NCBI GenBank assembly: GCA_018457135.1
Contig: JAGGDU010000188.1
Span: 54,046-98,690 of the forward strand
Source of the DNA: Trichodesmium erythraeum GBRTRLIN201
Lineage (GTDB): Bacteria > Cyanobacteriota > Cyanobacteriia > Cyanobacteriales > Microcoleaceae
Direction: 5' to 3'
DNA length: 44,645 nucleotides
A model generated the notes under the pieces. That model was given only the letters and a program-made list of their open reading frames with translations. It made no database searches and was not told the origin of the DNA. The position numbers and the translations under genes are program-made. Below are positions 1-8,710 of the stretch, in pieces; the stretch's first letter is position 1, and each line of letters begins with the position of its first letter.

Positions 1-55
1 CCAGTTTGATGCCAATTTAAAAAAAAATGTTATTCTTGGATAAAATTTTAATTAT
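1..55. repeat. 55-bp perfect direct repeat, copy 1
   Basis: The 55 bases from position 1 are repeated exactly at 147-201, including a run of nine A residues. Copy 1 starts at the window edge, so the repeat may extend further left. Confidence 0.9.
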
Positions 56-146
56 GTTGAATGCATAAAATATTAAGGTATTAAGCTATAAAGGCTTGAG
101 TATTTTTTTGATGGAAAAAGTGTCTGGTTTTCGGTATGGAGAATAA

Positions 147-201
147 CCAGTTTGATGCCAATTTAAAAAAAAATGTTATTCTTGGATAAAATTTTAATTA
201 T
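147..201. repeat. 55-bp perfect direct repeat, copy 2
   Basis: Exact second copy of the repeat at 1-55, offset by 146 bases. The sequences diverge immediately after ATTAT. Perfect identity in a fast-drifting AT-rich spacer suggests a recent duplication or a mobile short element. Confidence 0.9.
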
Positions 202-399
202 TTAGTAATTAATATTGTACCAATAGTTTTTTTTGATAATTAGTATTTCAAAAGCGTGTTAATTGTATAAATGTTTTAGGGAGGTTTTATGTAAGGTCTC
301 TACCTACTCCTGTGCTTCTCTAGTTAAGAAAGTGCAATATAAATTTGATTAACTTAAACAAAATTTGTAAGAGTAATTTATTACAGCATATTTGAGGTT

Positions 400-470
400 T
401 ATGAGGTACGCCTACGTGGGTAAGATACCTGCATTACATGATTTTTACTATTGACCCTGTACATCATTTG
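400..470. repeat. Dispersed repeat family A, copy 1
   Basis: This 71-base stretch aligns without gaps to 40153-40223 at about 80% identity by eye. The flank starting at 381 (TTACAG...) also resembles about 11500-11575. Three related copies in separate spacers suggest a short mobile or structural repeat. No open reading frame is associated with it. Confidence 0.65.
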
Positions 471-1012
471 TCCAAAATTAGCTGTAAGTCTAAAAACTAA
501 AATGTTAAGGTATGTGTAGTCTGACTTCAAAAAAAATTAGTATGATAGATGTTTATTAAATTAGTATTAGTATTTTTTTGATAACTATAGCAGAAAGTTT
601 TAGGCATAAATATATCCAACTAATTCTTCTATAAATTATATGTTCAAACTTAAGTCAGTTTAATATAACTTTTCTACTTACTTACTTTCTTTTTTTTCTT
701 AGAAGGGGTTAGAGACTTATAAGGGTATATTTTTTATCTTTGATATTAAAGTTGATAAAAAAATTTGAGAAGATGAATGGATGAAGGCTAGAAGAAATTT
801 TTAGCTATGTTATTGTATAAAATCAAATATACTTTTGTTGATATTTTATACTGAATAATAGTGATTACTTACCCCTTTGTTAAAAAATTACTCTTATAAC
901 ACTAAGGGTCAAAAATAATGTCATAAATAATATTATAAATAGTTTAAAACTTTAGATATCAAATAATTTCCTAAAATTACTGTAGGGTCAAAGTTTTATG
1001 CCGGAAAAACCT

Positions 1013-1165
1013 AACCTTTAACTTTTAAACTTTAACTTTTAAACTTTAACTTTTAACTTTTAACTTTTAACTTTTAACTTTTAAACTTTAACTTTTAACT
1101 TTTAAACTTTAACTTTTAACTTTTAACTTTTAACTTTTAACTTTTAACTTTTGACTTTTGACTTA
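1013..1165. repeat. Heptanucleotide tandem array (TTAACTT-type STRR)
   Basis: About 150 bases of tandem heptamers of the form TTAACTT, with occasional 9-base variants containing AAACTT and a degenerate end (TTGACTT). Short tandemly repeated heptamers (STRR) are a known feature of filamentous cyanobacterial genomes. Related short runs occur at 11406-11434 and 37851-37902. Confidence 0.92.
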
Positions 1166-1342
1166 GGTGAAATGGTATAAGGGGTTTAGGTTTGGGTCTC
1201 CTAGTTCTTAAAAAGATTTAGAAAGCACATCCTAAGTAGATTCTTTTTTTTGAATATTGTTATGTGAATTTATTTCCTTTCAACTATGTTTTTTTGCTAA
1301 ATAATAAAATAGAGATACCTGCTCAAAAATTATCCAATAAAA

Positions 1343-2890
1343 ATGCTTAATCATGTTTTATCTTCAGATGCACAAGTGACTTTATTATTATGTGCTAGTT
1401 TTGGTCAAAATAGAAATATACAGCCACAACCTTTAACTCTAATTGAGTATAATATAGTTGCTAATTTTTTAATTAAAAATCAAGTTAGACCAGGATATTT
1501 ACTAAGTAAAAATGGATTAGATATACTACCAAAAATTAATGATAAAAAATTAAACTATGAGCGGTTAGTGGCTCTATTGGAAAGAGGTGGAATTTTAGCT
1601 ATTACTCTGGAAAAGTGGGTGAACCAAGGTTTATGGGTACTTACAAGAAGTGACCAAAATTATCCTATAAAATGGAAACAGAATCTGCAATATTTGGCTC
1701 CTGTAATTATTTATGGTGTAGGAAATATAGAATTATTGGAAAAGGGTGGATTAGCTATAGTGGGTTCTCGTGATATTAATGAAGAAGAAGTTGAATATAC
1801 AAAAAAAGTTGGAAAAGTTTGTGCGTCTGAAGGTATTAATGTAATTTCTGGGGGTGCAAAAGGGATAGATCAAGAGGCAATGTTAGGAACTTTAGAGTTT
1901 GGTGGTACTGCTGTTGGAGTTTTGGCAAATAGTTTAAATAAAGCGTCTGTTTCTAGAAAATATCGTGACAGTATTAGGGCTGATAAACTAACTTTAATTT
2001 CTACTTATGACCCTGATGCGGGATTTAGTGTTGGTAATGCTATGGGTCGGAATAAATATATTTATGCTTTATCTGATTATGCTTTAGTTGTAAGTAGTAG
2101 TTTCAATAAGGGTGGTACTTGGGCTGGGGCTACAGAGGTGTTGAAGAAATATAAGAAAATACCTGTATTTGTGAAAGTTCAAGGAAAGGTAAAAGAGGGA
2201 AATAAAGCTCTTTTGGATAAAGGAGCAAGGTCTTTTCCTTTTGATCCATGGGATGGTAATTTAAAGGATTTTTTGGTGGGTTCAAAATGCGATTTAAAGT
2301 TGTCTGAAAATATTTCGTTGATAGAATTAGAAACTCCAGTTAATATATCTGCAAAAACTGCTAATTTAAATGTTGAAACTAAGTCTAATTTATCTATTTA
2401 TGAAGGAACTAATCCAAGTATTTATGAGAAAGTTTTACCTATTATACTGAAAAATTTAATTCGGCCACAAAAGGCAAAATCTTTAAGTAAAATATTAGAT
2501 GTGAGAGTTGGTCAGTTACGTAATTGGTTAAGTCAAGCCTGTGATGAAGAAAAAATAGTTAAAGATGAAAAAACAGCAATATATAGAATTGTTGCTGAAA
2601 CTAAACAATATCAAAATTATCAAATTTCAACAGAGGAATTAAATGTTTATGAAATGGTGTTGCCAATTCTACTAGATAATTTAAATAAACCACAAAAAAT
2701 TCAAGATTTAGCTAAAATTTTAAATGTAAATAAAAGCCAATTAGAAGATTGGTTAAAAATAGCTAAAACAGAAGGAAAAATAATGTTAGAAAAGAATTCT
2801 AATGTTTATGTGATTTACCAAGATATCAAACAGTTATCTCTTTTTGATAGAGTGGAAGATGAAGATGATGAGGAAGGGTTAGATTGGTAA
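1343..2890 (+). CDS. DprA/Smf-like SLOG-fold protein with duplicated C-terminal winged-helix-like module
   Basis: The 515-aa product has a Rossmann-type DprA core at about residues 130-310. It shows AIVGSRDIN, then GGAKGIDQEAMLGTLEFGG, then GRNKYIYALSDYALVVSSS followed by KGGTWAGA. DprA/Smf proteins bind single-stranded DNA and load RecA. This one departs from canonical DprA: the usual RNR(I/L)I segment is GRNKYI and the SG(S/T)L segment is KGGTW. The C-terminal third contains the same roughly 45-aa module twice (about 365-410 and 432-480, pattern YExVLPIxLxNLxxPQK...LAKIL(N/D)V...L..WL), which looks like two winged-helix-like DNA-binding units. The tail is acidic. ATG at 1343 is the first start in frame; no clear Shine-Dalgarno site precedes it. 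This divergent subtype may belong to the DprA-like proteins proposed to act in genome defence, but no partner gene is adjacent. Confident of the fold, unsure of the role. Confidence 0.8.
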   Translation: MLNHVLSSDAQVTLLLCASFGQNRNIQPQPLTLIEYNIVANFLIKNQVRPGYLLSKNGLDILPKINDKKLNYERLVALLERGGILAITLEKWVNQGLWVLTRSDQNYPIKWKQNLQYLAPVIIYGVGNIELLEKGGLAIVGSRDINEEEVEYTKKVGKVCASEGINVISGGAKGIDQEAMLGTLEFGGTAVGVLANSLNKASVSRKYRDSIRADKLTLISTYDPDAGFSVGNAMGRNKYIYALSDYALVVSSSFNKGGTWAGATEVLKKYKKIPVFVKVQGKVKEGNKALLDKGARSFPFDPWDGNLKDFLVGSKCDLKLSENISLIELETPVNISAKTANLNVETKSNLSIYEGTNPSIYEKVLPIILKNLIRPQKAKSLSKILDVRVGQLRNWLSQACDEEKIVKDEKTAIYRIVAETKQYQNYQISTEELNVYEMVLPILLDNLNKPQKIQDLAKILNVNKSQLEDWLKIAKTEGKIMLEKNSNVYVIYQDIKQLSLFDRVEDEDDEEGLDW

Positions 2891-3034
2891 AATTATTTTT
2901 AAACAATATCAATAGGAATGATTTACCATTACTAGAAACCGGGTTTATTGCTTTGATTATTGTTTTTGACTTTTCTTGAAATGTCTAACTATTAGGCTTC
3001 TCGGTTAGTGCTAATAAATAAAATAATTTACTAA

Positions 3035-4189
3035 ATGAAAATTTACGACAAAATATCTGACTGGTTAGAAATTAATTGGGTTAAACCCGCCTATGGGGGT
3101 GGGTTACTCGGAGTATTGTCAATTTTCTTCTTTGCTGCTGCTGCTAATACTATGGCAGGATGGTTATACTTAATTAGTGCCATTACTTTCGCACTGTTGG
3201 GAGTAAGTGCTCTTTTGCCTGGGCGATCGCTACGTGAAATAAAAGTACGTCGTGATCGAATTCAACCTATAACTGTGGGTGATAGTTTAGCGATCGCTTT
3301 AACAATAGAAAATACTACTAACAAACCACTGGCTTTGCTACAAGTCCAAGATGAAATTCCTTTTGTATTAGGGAAACCAGTGCAACAAGCAATAGAGGTT
3401 ATTCCCCCTAAAGAAAGTTACCATTGGGTTTACTACCTTCCTACTAAAAAAAGGGGTATATATAGATGGCATTATCTTCAGCTTAGAACTGCAGCACCTC
3501 TAGGTCTCTTCTGGTGTCGGCGTAGTCGAAATGCTAAAGCTACTGCTATTGTCTATCCCACGGTTTTACCTTTGAGTCGTTGCCCGATCTTGGATGAGCT
3601 TGGTGAAGAATATAGTCGCCAACTTCATGAACATAGTCGTTTTGAAATGGCTTCCCAGGGACTAACTCGGACATTAAGACCGTATCGGTTTGGAGACTCT
3701 AGTCGTTTGATCCACTGGCGGAGTAGTGCACGTTATGGGGAGTTGCGGGTTCGAGAGCTAGAGGTATCTAAGGCTGGTGAAGAAGTTCTAATTTGTCTTG
3801 ATAGTGCTGCTGAGTGGCAACCTGATAATTTTGAGGCTGCGGTGACTGCTGCTGCTTCTTTATATTTTTATGCTAACCGCTCTTTGTTAAATGTTCGACT
3901 TTGGACAGCTGCTACTGGGTTGGTTTATGGTAATTTGGCTATGTTGCAAACTTTGGCTGGGGTTAGGTTTGGGGAAGAGGTGGTGGTGGGAAACCCACCG
4001 GAAAAGCCTTTGGTTTGGTTGACTCAAAATTCTCTGAGTCTGAGTTCTCTTCCTCCTGGGAGTAGATGGTTGTTGTGGTTAGATGAGTCTGTTGGTTATG
4101 CAGCAGAAACACCAAGGATGCAATATTGTTCTGGTTTGAATATTAGTTCTGATCAACCTTTGGAGTTTCAACTTCAGTCTAGTGTTTGA
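3035..4189 (+). CDS. DUF58 domain-containing membrane protein
   Basis: The 384-aa product has two closely spaced hydrophobic helices near the N-terminus (about residues 20-60), an Ig-like beta-rich middle region and a DUF58 signature at about 210-245 (LRPYRFGDSSRLIHWRSSAR). DUF58 proteins are often found next to MoxR-type AAA ATPases and carry a vWA-like C-terminal region; no MoxR gene is in this window. The exact function is unknown. The gene lies 144 bases after the DprA-like gene in the same direction, so co-transcription is possible but not required. It contains two HIP1 sites (near 3223 and 3290). Confidence 0.85.
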   Translation: MKIYDKISDWLEINWVKPAYGGGLLGVLSIFFFAAAANTMAGWLYLISAITFALLGVSALLPGRSLREIKVRRDRIQPITVGDSLAIALTIENTTNKPLALLQVQDEIPFVLGKPVQQAIEVIPPKESYHWVYYLPTKKRGIYRWHYLQLRTAAPLGLFWCRRSRNAKATAIVYPTVLPLSRCPILDELGEEYSRQLHEHSRFEMASQGLTRTLRPYRFGDSSRLIHWRSSARYGELRVRELEVSKAGEEVLICLDSAAEWQPDNFEAAVTAAASLYFYANRSLLNVRLWTAATGLVYGNLAMLQTLAGVRFGEEVVVGNPPEKPLVWLTQNSLSLSSLPPGSRWLLWLDESVGYAAETPRMQYCSGLNISSDQPLEFQLQSSV

Positions 4190-4304
4190 GGGAGTCAGGA
4201 AAATTGACTTAGTTGAGAATTTACCTGATAAAGCGATATCATGAGTTAGTTGTATCAAATAATAATGTGGTGAAATTTGTCAAACCTAGAGAAATTTTGG
4301 GATA

Positions 4305-4480
4305 TCTATAGACCGCGATCTAAATATAAGTATTAATTTAAGAAATGCGGTCGGGCAAGACCTATAAATACCTGTGGATGAGTAACTGCCGACAGCTTCA
4401 GTAGAAGCTGGAAGTAAACATTAATTTGTCAAGCTATATGAAGCTTTGTATTAGCTTGATAAAGCAGTAGGCAAATATTA
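4305..4480 (+). ncRNA. Candidate structured RNA (unclassified)
   Basis: Four inverted repeats lie in about 150 bases. GACCGC (4311-4316) pairs with GCGGTC (4347-4352). GGTC/GACC flank a six-base loop at about 4349-4362. CAGCTTC (4393-4399) pairs with GAAGCTG (4404-4410) across AGTA. TCAAGCTA (4429-4436) pairs with TAGCTTGA (4452-4459). The area is richer in G and C than other spacers here and has no ORF. Strand is assigned by analogy only. Its look (stacked hairpins, GGAAGTAAACA after a hairpin) made me think of orphan transposon-associated guide RNAs such as the HEARO/omega-RNA class, but I cannot confirm this from memory of the consensus. Confidence 0.35.
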
Positions 4481-4617
4481 CAAGACTTACCCATAACTTC
4501 TATAGTTGTGGCAAATGGCGTTTGTTTTCTGTAGCTCAACTTTGGAGGGAGTCGGCGGCTAACCTTGACCTGAGAAAGAGTCCTCCCCTACAGCAGTTTT
4601 CATTTCAGTAGACTACA

Positions 4618-4645
4618 GTAGGGAGTATCCATAGAACCTCCCTAC
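4618..4645. repeat. Inverted repeat in spacer
   Basis: GTAGGGAG (4618-4625) pairs perfectly with CTCCCTAC (4638-4645) across 12 bases. A second, bulged partner CTCCCCTAC lies upstream at about 4583. It could act as a bidirectional terminator between the two convergent genes, although no T-run follows. Confidence 0.45.
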
Positions 4646-4825
4646 ACATCCACTCCCTCACTCTCTTACTCTCCTACTCAAGAAGTTGTAGCCCAGACTT
4701 ATCAATATTGTGGTACTTTTTTATATAAACACTACATTGCGTTCAAAAATTTCGATCCGCTAAAGCGAGAAATTAAAGGAAGAAGAAAAACAGGATAAAG
4801 AGCAAAAAGGGAAAATAGAAAAGGG

Positions 4826-7288
4826 TCAGAAAGTTCTCCTGCTATTGCAGACAACACGAAAACCAAAATCGTAGTTGTGGACGTCACGCGGAAGAAAGAG
4901 GCTGCGGATCGCAGAACGGCAATAATAAGGACAGTATACCCAGGAACCCCCCCGCAGTGGAGAACGATTTTTATTTCCATCTAGCCAAACACTGCCATCT
5001 GTAGGGGCACCATCATAGTTGTCATGCCATTCATCAGCGCACCATTCCCAAACATTCCCGTGCATATCATATAAACCAAAGGCATTAGGTGGAAAAATTC
5101 CCACATATGTTGTTTGTTGTCGATATTTTCCTTTAGGACCATTACCGTAAGAAGAGTTGCCATAATAGTTAGCGAAGTCAGGTGTTATGGTCTCTCCAAA
5201 ATAAAAAGGTGTTGTTGTTCCTGCACGACAGGCATATTCCCACTGACTCTCACTGGGCAGTCTATAGTCTCTTCCCGTTTTCTGAGATAGCTTTTCACAA
5301 AACTCTGTAGCATCGTGCCAGCTTACTGTTTCTACTGGGCATCTTCCTCCTCTAAACCTAGAAGGGTTATTTCCCATAATGACTTGATATTGGTCTTGAG
5401 TTATAGGGTATTTACTCATATAAAAAGGCTGAAGAGTTACCCTATGTTGGGGACCTTCATCACTGTATCTACCTACTTCTTCTGTTGGCGAACCCATGAG
5501 AAAACTTCCCCCAGGAATATAAACTATTTCCAATTTAATGTCATTACCCAAGTGTTCGATTTTTTGTTGAGCCCTTCCCTGAGTACGACTAATAATATTA
5601 CCAGAATTATTGAGTCTTACAACTTCAAAAGTAAATACCTGTCCTTTTTCTGATTTTTCCTGCTCACTATAAATATATTGTAATTTTTTGAGTTTATCTA
5701 GAGAGTTTTGATACCACCTTTGATTTTGTTGTTCTTTGTATAACTTGGCAGCTTTTTCAAAGTCTGATATGACTCTTTCAATATTTCTTTGAGTCTTGTA
5801 AACAAGACCCCTGTTGTAGTAGGCTTTAGCATATTTAGGCTTAAATTTAATAGCTTGGTTAAACTCAGCAAGCGCCAAATCATATTTTCCCTGGTTATTG
5901 TAAATATTACCCCTGTTGTAGTAAGCTTCAGCATATTTGGGATTAAGTTTAATGGCTTGGTTAAACTCAGCGATCGCCAAATCATATTTTCTCTGGTTAT
6001 TGTAAACAATACCCCTGTTATTGTAAACTTTAGAATATTTGGGATTAAGTTTAATAGCTTGGTTAAACTCAGCAAGCGCCAAATCATATTTTCCCTGTTT
6101 ATTGTAAATAATACCCTTGTTATTGTACACTTGAGTATATTTGGGATTAAATTTAATGGCTTGGTTATAGTCAACGAGCGCCAAATCATATTTTCCCTGG
6201 GTATTGTAAACATTACCCCTGTTGTAGTAAGCTTCAGCATATTTGGGATTAAGTTTAATGGCTTGGTTAAACTCAGCGATCGCCAAATCATATTTTCTCT
6301 GATTTCGATACTTAAGGCCTTGGTTAAAATAACTTTCAGCATTCTGAATTAAAAATTTTGTGATAGTCTGATCTTCTCTAGTGGGAAGAGGCAAAATAGC
6401 AACTGATGTTTTTTTCTTTTTCCAAATTTTCTTCCAAGGGTAAACATATTGGTCAAAAACTATGAAGAAAAAACATGCCAACAATAGCAAAACAAACGCT
6501 TGCAGAATTATCAAAAATGTGGGTCTCTCCAATATGTCTTTAACCTCCGGCGATACCATCCGCAAAAAAGTCGAGATCAAAACTCCCTCTCTATCTTCAT
6601 CAACCTTGGTCAACCCCAGGTGAATACCCACCAACTGCCCTGCTTCATTCAAAACTGCTCCCCCACTCATCCCCTTATATAAACCATTTTCAAGTTCAAT
6701 AGGTTTATAAGTCAAATTATTTCCCATCTGTGAGTTAGTCACCTTAGCGCGAGTAAACTGAAAATTCTCCCTATTATCATATCCCGGCCAACCCGCCACA
6801 TAAACTTGATTATTATCATCTAGCTGACTCACATCCCCTAACTCCATCACTCTATAATTAGTGAAACTAGCAAACGCTATCAGAGCTAAATCTTCTTGTG
6901 GGTAACGGTTGATAAATTTTAAACCAGTCACTTCTCCTGCTTTCCCTAGCTTTTTACTGCGAATAAATACATAAAATATATCATTCATATTAAAAATATG
7001 ATTAGCAGTTAGCACATAATAAACAAAGTCTTTTCTACCAATAATTACTCCGGAACCTTTAAGAATATATTTATCATCTCCGACCAAATAACCCTCGCTC
7101 ACAATCTCAACCATAGTTTGTTGTGCTAATCTATTTAAAGCACTATAATTCTTAGGAGTACCTGATTTTTTAGCAACAAAAGTTAGTTTTTCTGGTTGTG
7201 ATAATTGTTTGTTCATAAAAGGTATTTTATCACAACTAACTAGGGTTAATGTTGTTAGTAACATTGTAAACTTTATCGTGTATTTCAT
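4826..7288 (-). CDS. Lipoprotein: trypsin-like protease + TM + six TPRs + FGE-sulfatase domain
   Basis: The 820-aa product begins with a type II signal peptide (hydrophobic stretch ending in lipobox LVSC, Cys19). A trypsin-like serine protease domain follows: His97 in LTANHIF, Asp133 in PQEDLALIAF and Ser208 in GMSGGAV form a plausible intact triad. Residues 257-279 are a TM helix followed by a lysine-rich stretch (KKIWKKKK), placing the remainder in the cytoplasm by the positive-inside rule. Six TPR units occupy about 318-521, each 34 aa with near-identical DNA. Residues 588-815 form a formylglycine-generating-enzyme (FGE)-sulfatase/SUMF1-like domain (GGSFLMGS, RLPSESQWEYACRAG, HGNVWEWCADEW, RGGSW, FGFRVV). 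Such FGE-like domains in bacteria are often non-catalytic ligand-binding or regulatory modules. The substrate is unknown. The combination suggests a membrane-spanning sensor or stress protease. Start ATG at 7288 gives the signal peptide. Confidence 0.85.
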   Translation of the reverse strand: MKYTIKFTMLLTTLTLVSCDKIPFMNKQLSQPEKLTFVAKKSGTPKNYSALNRLAQQTMVEIVSEGYLVGDDKYILKGSGVIIGRKDFVYYVLTANHIFNMNDIFYVFIRSKKLGKAGEVTGLKFINRYPQEDLALIAFASFTNYRVMELGDVSQLDDNNQVYVAGWPGYDNRENFQFTRAKVTNSQMGNNLTYKPIELENGLYKGMSGGAVLNEAGQLVGIHLGLTKVDEDREGVLISTFLRMVSPEVKDILERPTFLIILQAFVLLLLACFFFIVFDQYVYPWKKIWKKKKTSVAILPLPTREDQTITKFLIQNAESYFNQGLKYRNQRKYDLAIAEFNQAIKLNPKYAEAYYNRGNVYNTQGKYDLALVDYNQAIKFNPKYTQVYNNKGIIYNKQGKYDLALAEFNQAIKLNPKYSKVYNNRGIVYNNQRKYDLAIAEFNQAIKLNPKYAEAYYNRGNIYNNQGKYDLALAEFNQAIKFKPKYAKAYYNRGLVYKTQRNIERVISDFEKAAKLYKEQQNQRWYQNSLDKLKKLQYIYSEQEKSEKGQVFTFEVVRLNNSGNIISRTQGRAQQKIEHLGNDIKLEIVYIPGGSFLMGSPTEEVGRYSDEGPQHRVTLQPFYMSKYPITQDQYQVIMGNNPSRFRGGRCPVETVSWHDATEFCEKLSQKTGRDYRLPSESQWEYACRAGTTTPFYFGETITPDFANYYGNSSYGNGPKGKYRQQTTYVGIFPPNAFGLYDMHGNVWEWCADEWHDNYDGAPTDGSVWLDGNKNRSPLRGGSWVYCPYYCRSAIRSLFLPRDVHNYDFGFRVVCNSRRTF
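5828..6337 (-). repeat. 102-nt tandem repeats encoding TPRs
   Basis: Five consecutive 102-nt units within the protease-TPR gene (plus a more diverged sixth unit downstream) encode repeats of the form KYDLAxAEFNQAIKLNPKY. They are almost identical at DNA level, indicating recent expansion or gene conversion. Copy number is likely to vary between strains. Confidence 0.85.
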
Positions 7289-8710
7289 ATAAATAAATCC
7301 GCCTATAAACTGTAATATTTGATCTAGGTCTAGTCAGATAAGTTTTTTCAATATTTTGATATTTGAGCTTTAATGACAGCATTGGATCGGGCAAATGATG
7401 TACTGCTGTATTTTGTGAAAATCATGTAGTGCAGTTATCTTGCCCCCGTCGCTGTACCTTATAAAAACGGAAACGGTGTAATTAACAACCATAATTTTTG
7501 AGCCTGACTTACCCAAAGAGACTATCATATTTAATCTTAGGGGTATGATGTCCCAAGTTAGGGGAAAATAGAATTTGTATATCAAAATCTTAGAGTTTTT
7601 GATTACATTTCATTCCTGATTCCTATAATTTCCTTAACTGTGAAATTTTTCCAAATTTATTATAGCATTAGTGATTGCAGTTGATCACCATATTACCTCC
7701 TAAAATCTCATATTTATTTTCATAAGATTTAAGAAATTGTTATTGAATATCTCTTACGGAAGAAGCAGAAATAAAGCATTTTTATTTTTAATGATTATAA
7801 ATTTCTGGGTATTATATTGATTAATTTTATCGACAAATTAGTAGGCAATTCAAGACAGAAAAATATTCTATTTTAAGAATATAAATCAGAGCTTTCATAC
7901 TATTCTCAAAATTAGGTAATATTTGGAGCGATCGCTTCACCTATATATTTCCAGATAAATATTTCCAGATAAATATTTCCAAATAAGTATTTCCAAATAA
8001 ACTTCAAGCTTAAAATTGTGGAAATTTAAATAAAATTAAAATGAGAAACTTTTTTTTAAGAACCAAAATTCCCATAATTAACCTAGTAATAATCGAATTT
8101 AAGAGTAAGCTATAGTGGTTTTATCTGCTGCTAATTCACCTTTTGTTGCTTTGATTAACTTTAATTTATTGATGAGCTATCTGGTCGAATTTTTCGAGGT
8201 AATTGCTAGTATTTTTTTGTTCAATTTTGTGAAAATTTTATATTAACTTTATTAGTTATTGATATTACGGATCAATAACTATAAATAACTATCAATAAGT
8301 ATTTTTCTTGATTAATGGATAGTGATAAATATATTCTCATATTTATTAATATGGGCACAGCTATGTATAATTACTTATTACCATTTGACCTAAATTTTTA
8401 TTTATAGAGATGTCGAATAAACATACACTTTGCCTCCTGCAAGTAAGTTTTTTCCCAATACTTTTAATTTTTATCAAAGATATCAATACTAATTCCTGCC
8501 CTCAAGATCATGAATTTAAAGCTGATAAATGATAACTGATCACTGATCACTGAATATTTATGGTATATTTTTTTTAGGAGTTGACAAATTTAATTATATA
8601 TAGTAAAGGAGTAGATAATATGAGAAACTTGTAATTTAATTGACTTTAAAAATAGCATTATGTAGTAAAATTAACAGAACGAACAAAGATCACCATAACA
8701 AACAAATATT
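7289..8710. other. 1.4-kb spacer between divergent genes
   Basis: I can support no gene here. It should contain the promoters of both the minus-strand protease gene and ftrC. It holds a 14-nt tandem repeat (7945-8000) beside a HIP1 site at about 7928, and a short TGATCAC repeat near 8537-8552 (ACTGATCACTGATCACTGA). A 71-codon open frame at 7370-7585 (minus) resembles nothing I know and is not called. Confidence 0.65.
7945..8000. repeat. 14-nt tandem repeat, four units
   Basis: Four head-to-tail units of ATATTTCCAGATAA with one or two substitutions in units 3 and 4 (7945-7958, 7959-7972, 7973-7986, 7987-8000). Confidence 0.85.

Larger units (their letters stand above)
1..1342. other. Gene-free spacer, repeat-rich
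   Basis: There is no coding region I can support on either strand. The spacer holds a 55-bp perfect direct repeat (1-55 and 147-201), one copy of a dispersed repeat (about 381-480), one weak copy of another dispersed repeat (about 945-1000) and a heptanucleotide array (1013-1165). The rest is AT-rich sequence in which I see nothing. The promoter of the following gene should lie after the heptad array, but no clear -35/-10 pair stands out. Confidence 0.7.
4190..4825. other. Spacer with multiple hairpins
   Basis: This spacer separates two convergent genes. No coding region is supported. It has unusually many perfect inverted repeats for this genome (see the separate ncRNA candidate at 4305-4480 and the inverted repeat at 4618-4645), then a pyrimidine-rich stretch at about 4646-4680. 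Confidence 0.7.

Noticed and set aside
1013-1165. Possible CRISPR array
   Set aside because: The unit is 7 nt with no spacers; it is a short tandem repeat array.
5698-6352. Long open frames on both strands opposite the TPR repeats
   Set aside because: They are by-products of the 102-nt coding repeats and carry no independent domain; the TPR frame is clearly the real one.
7370-7585. 71-codon open frame on the minus strand
   Set aside because: No recognised domain, no ribosome site, and it lies in a divergent promoter region. Not impossible but unsupported.
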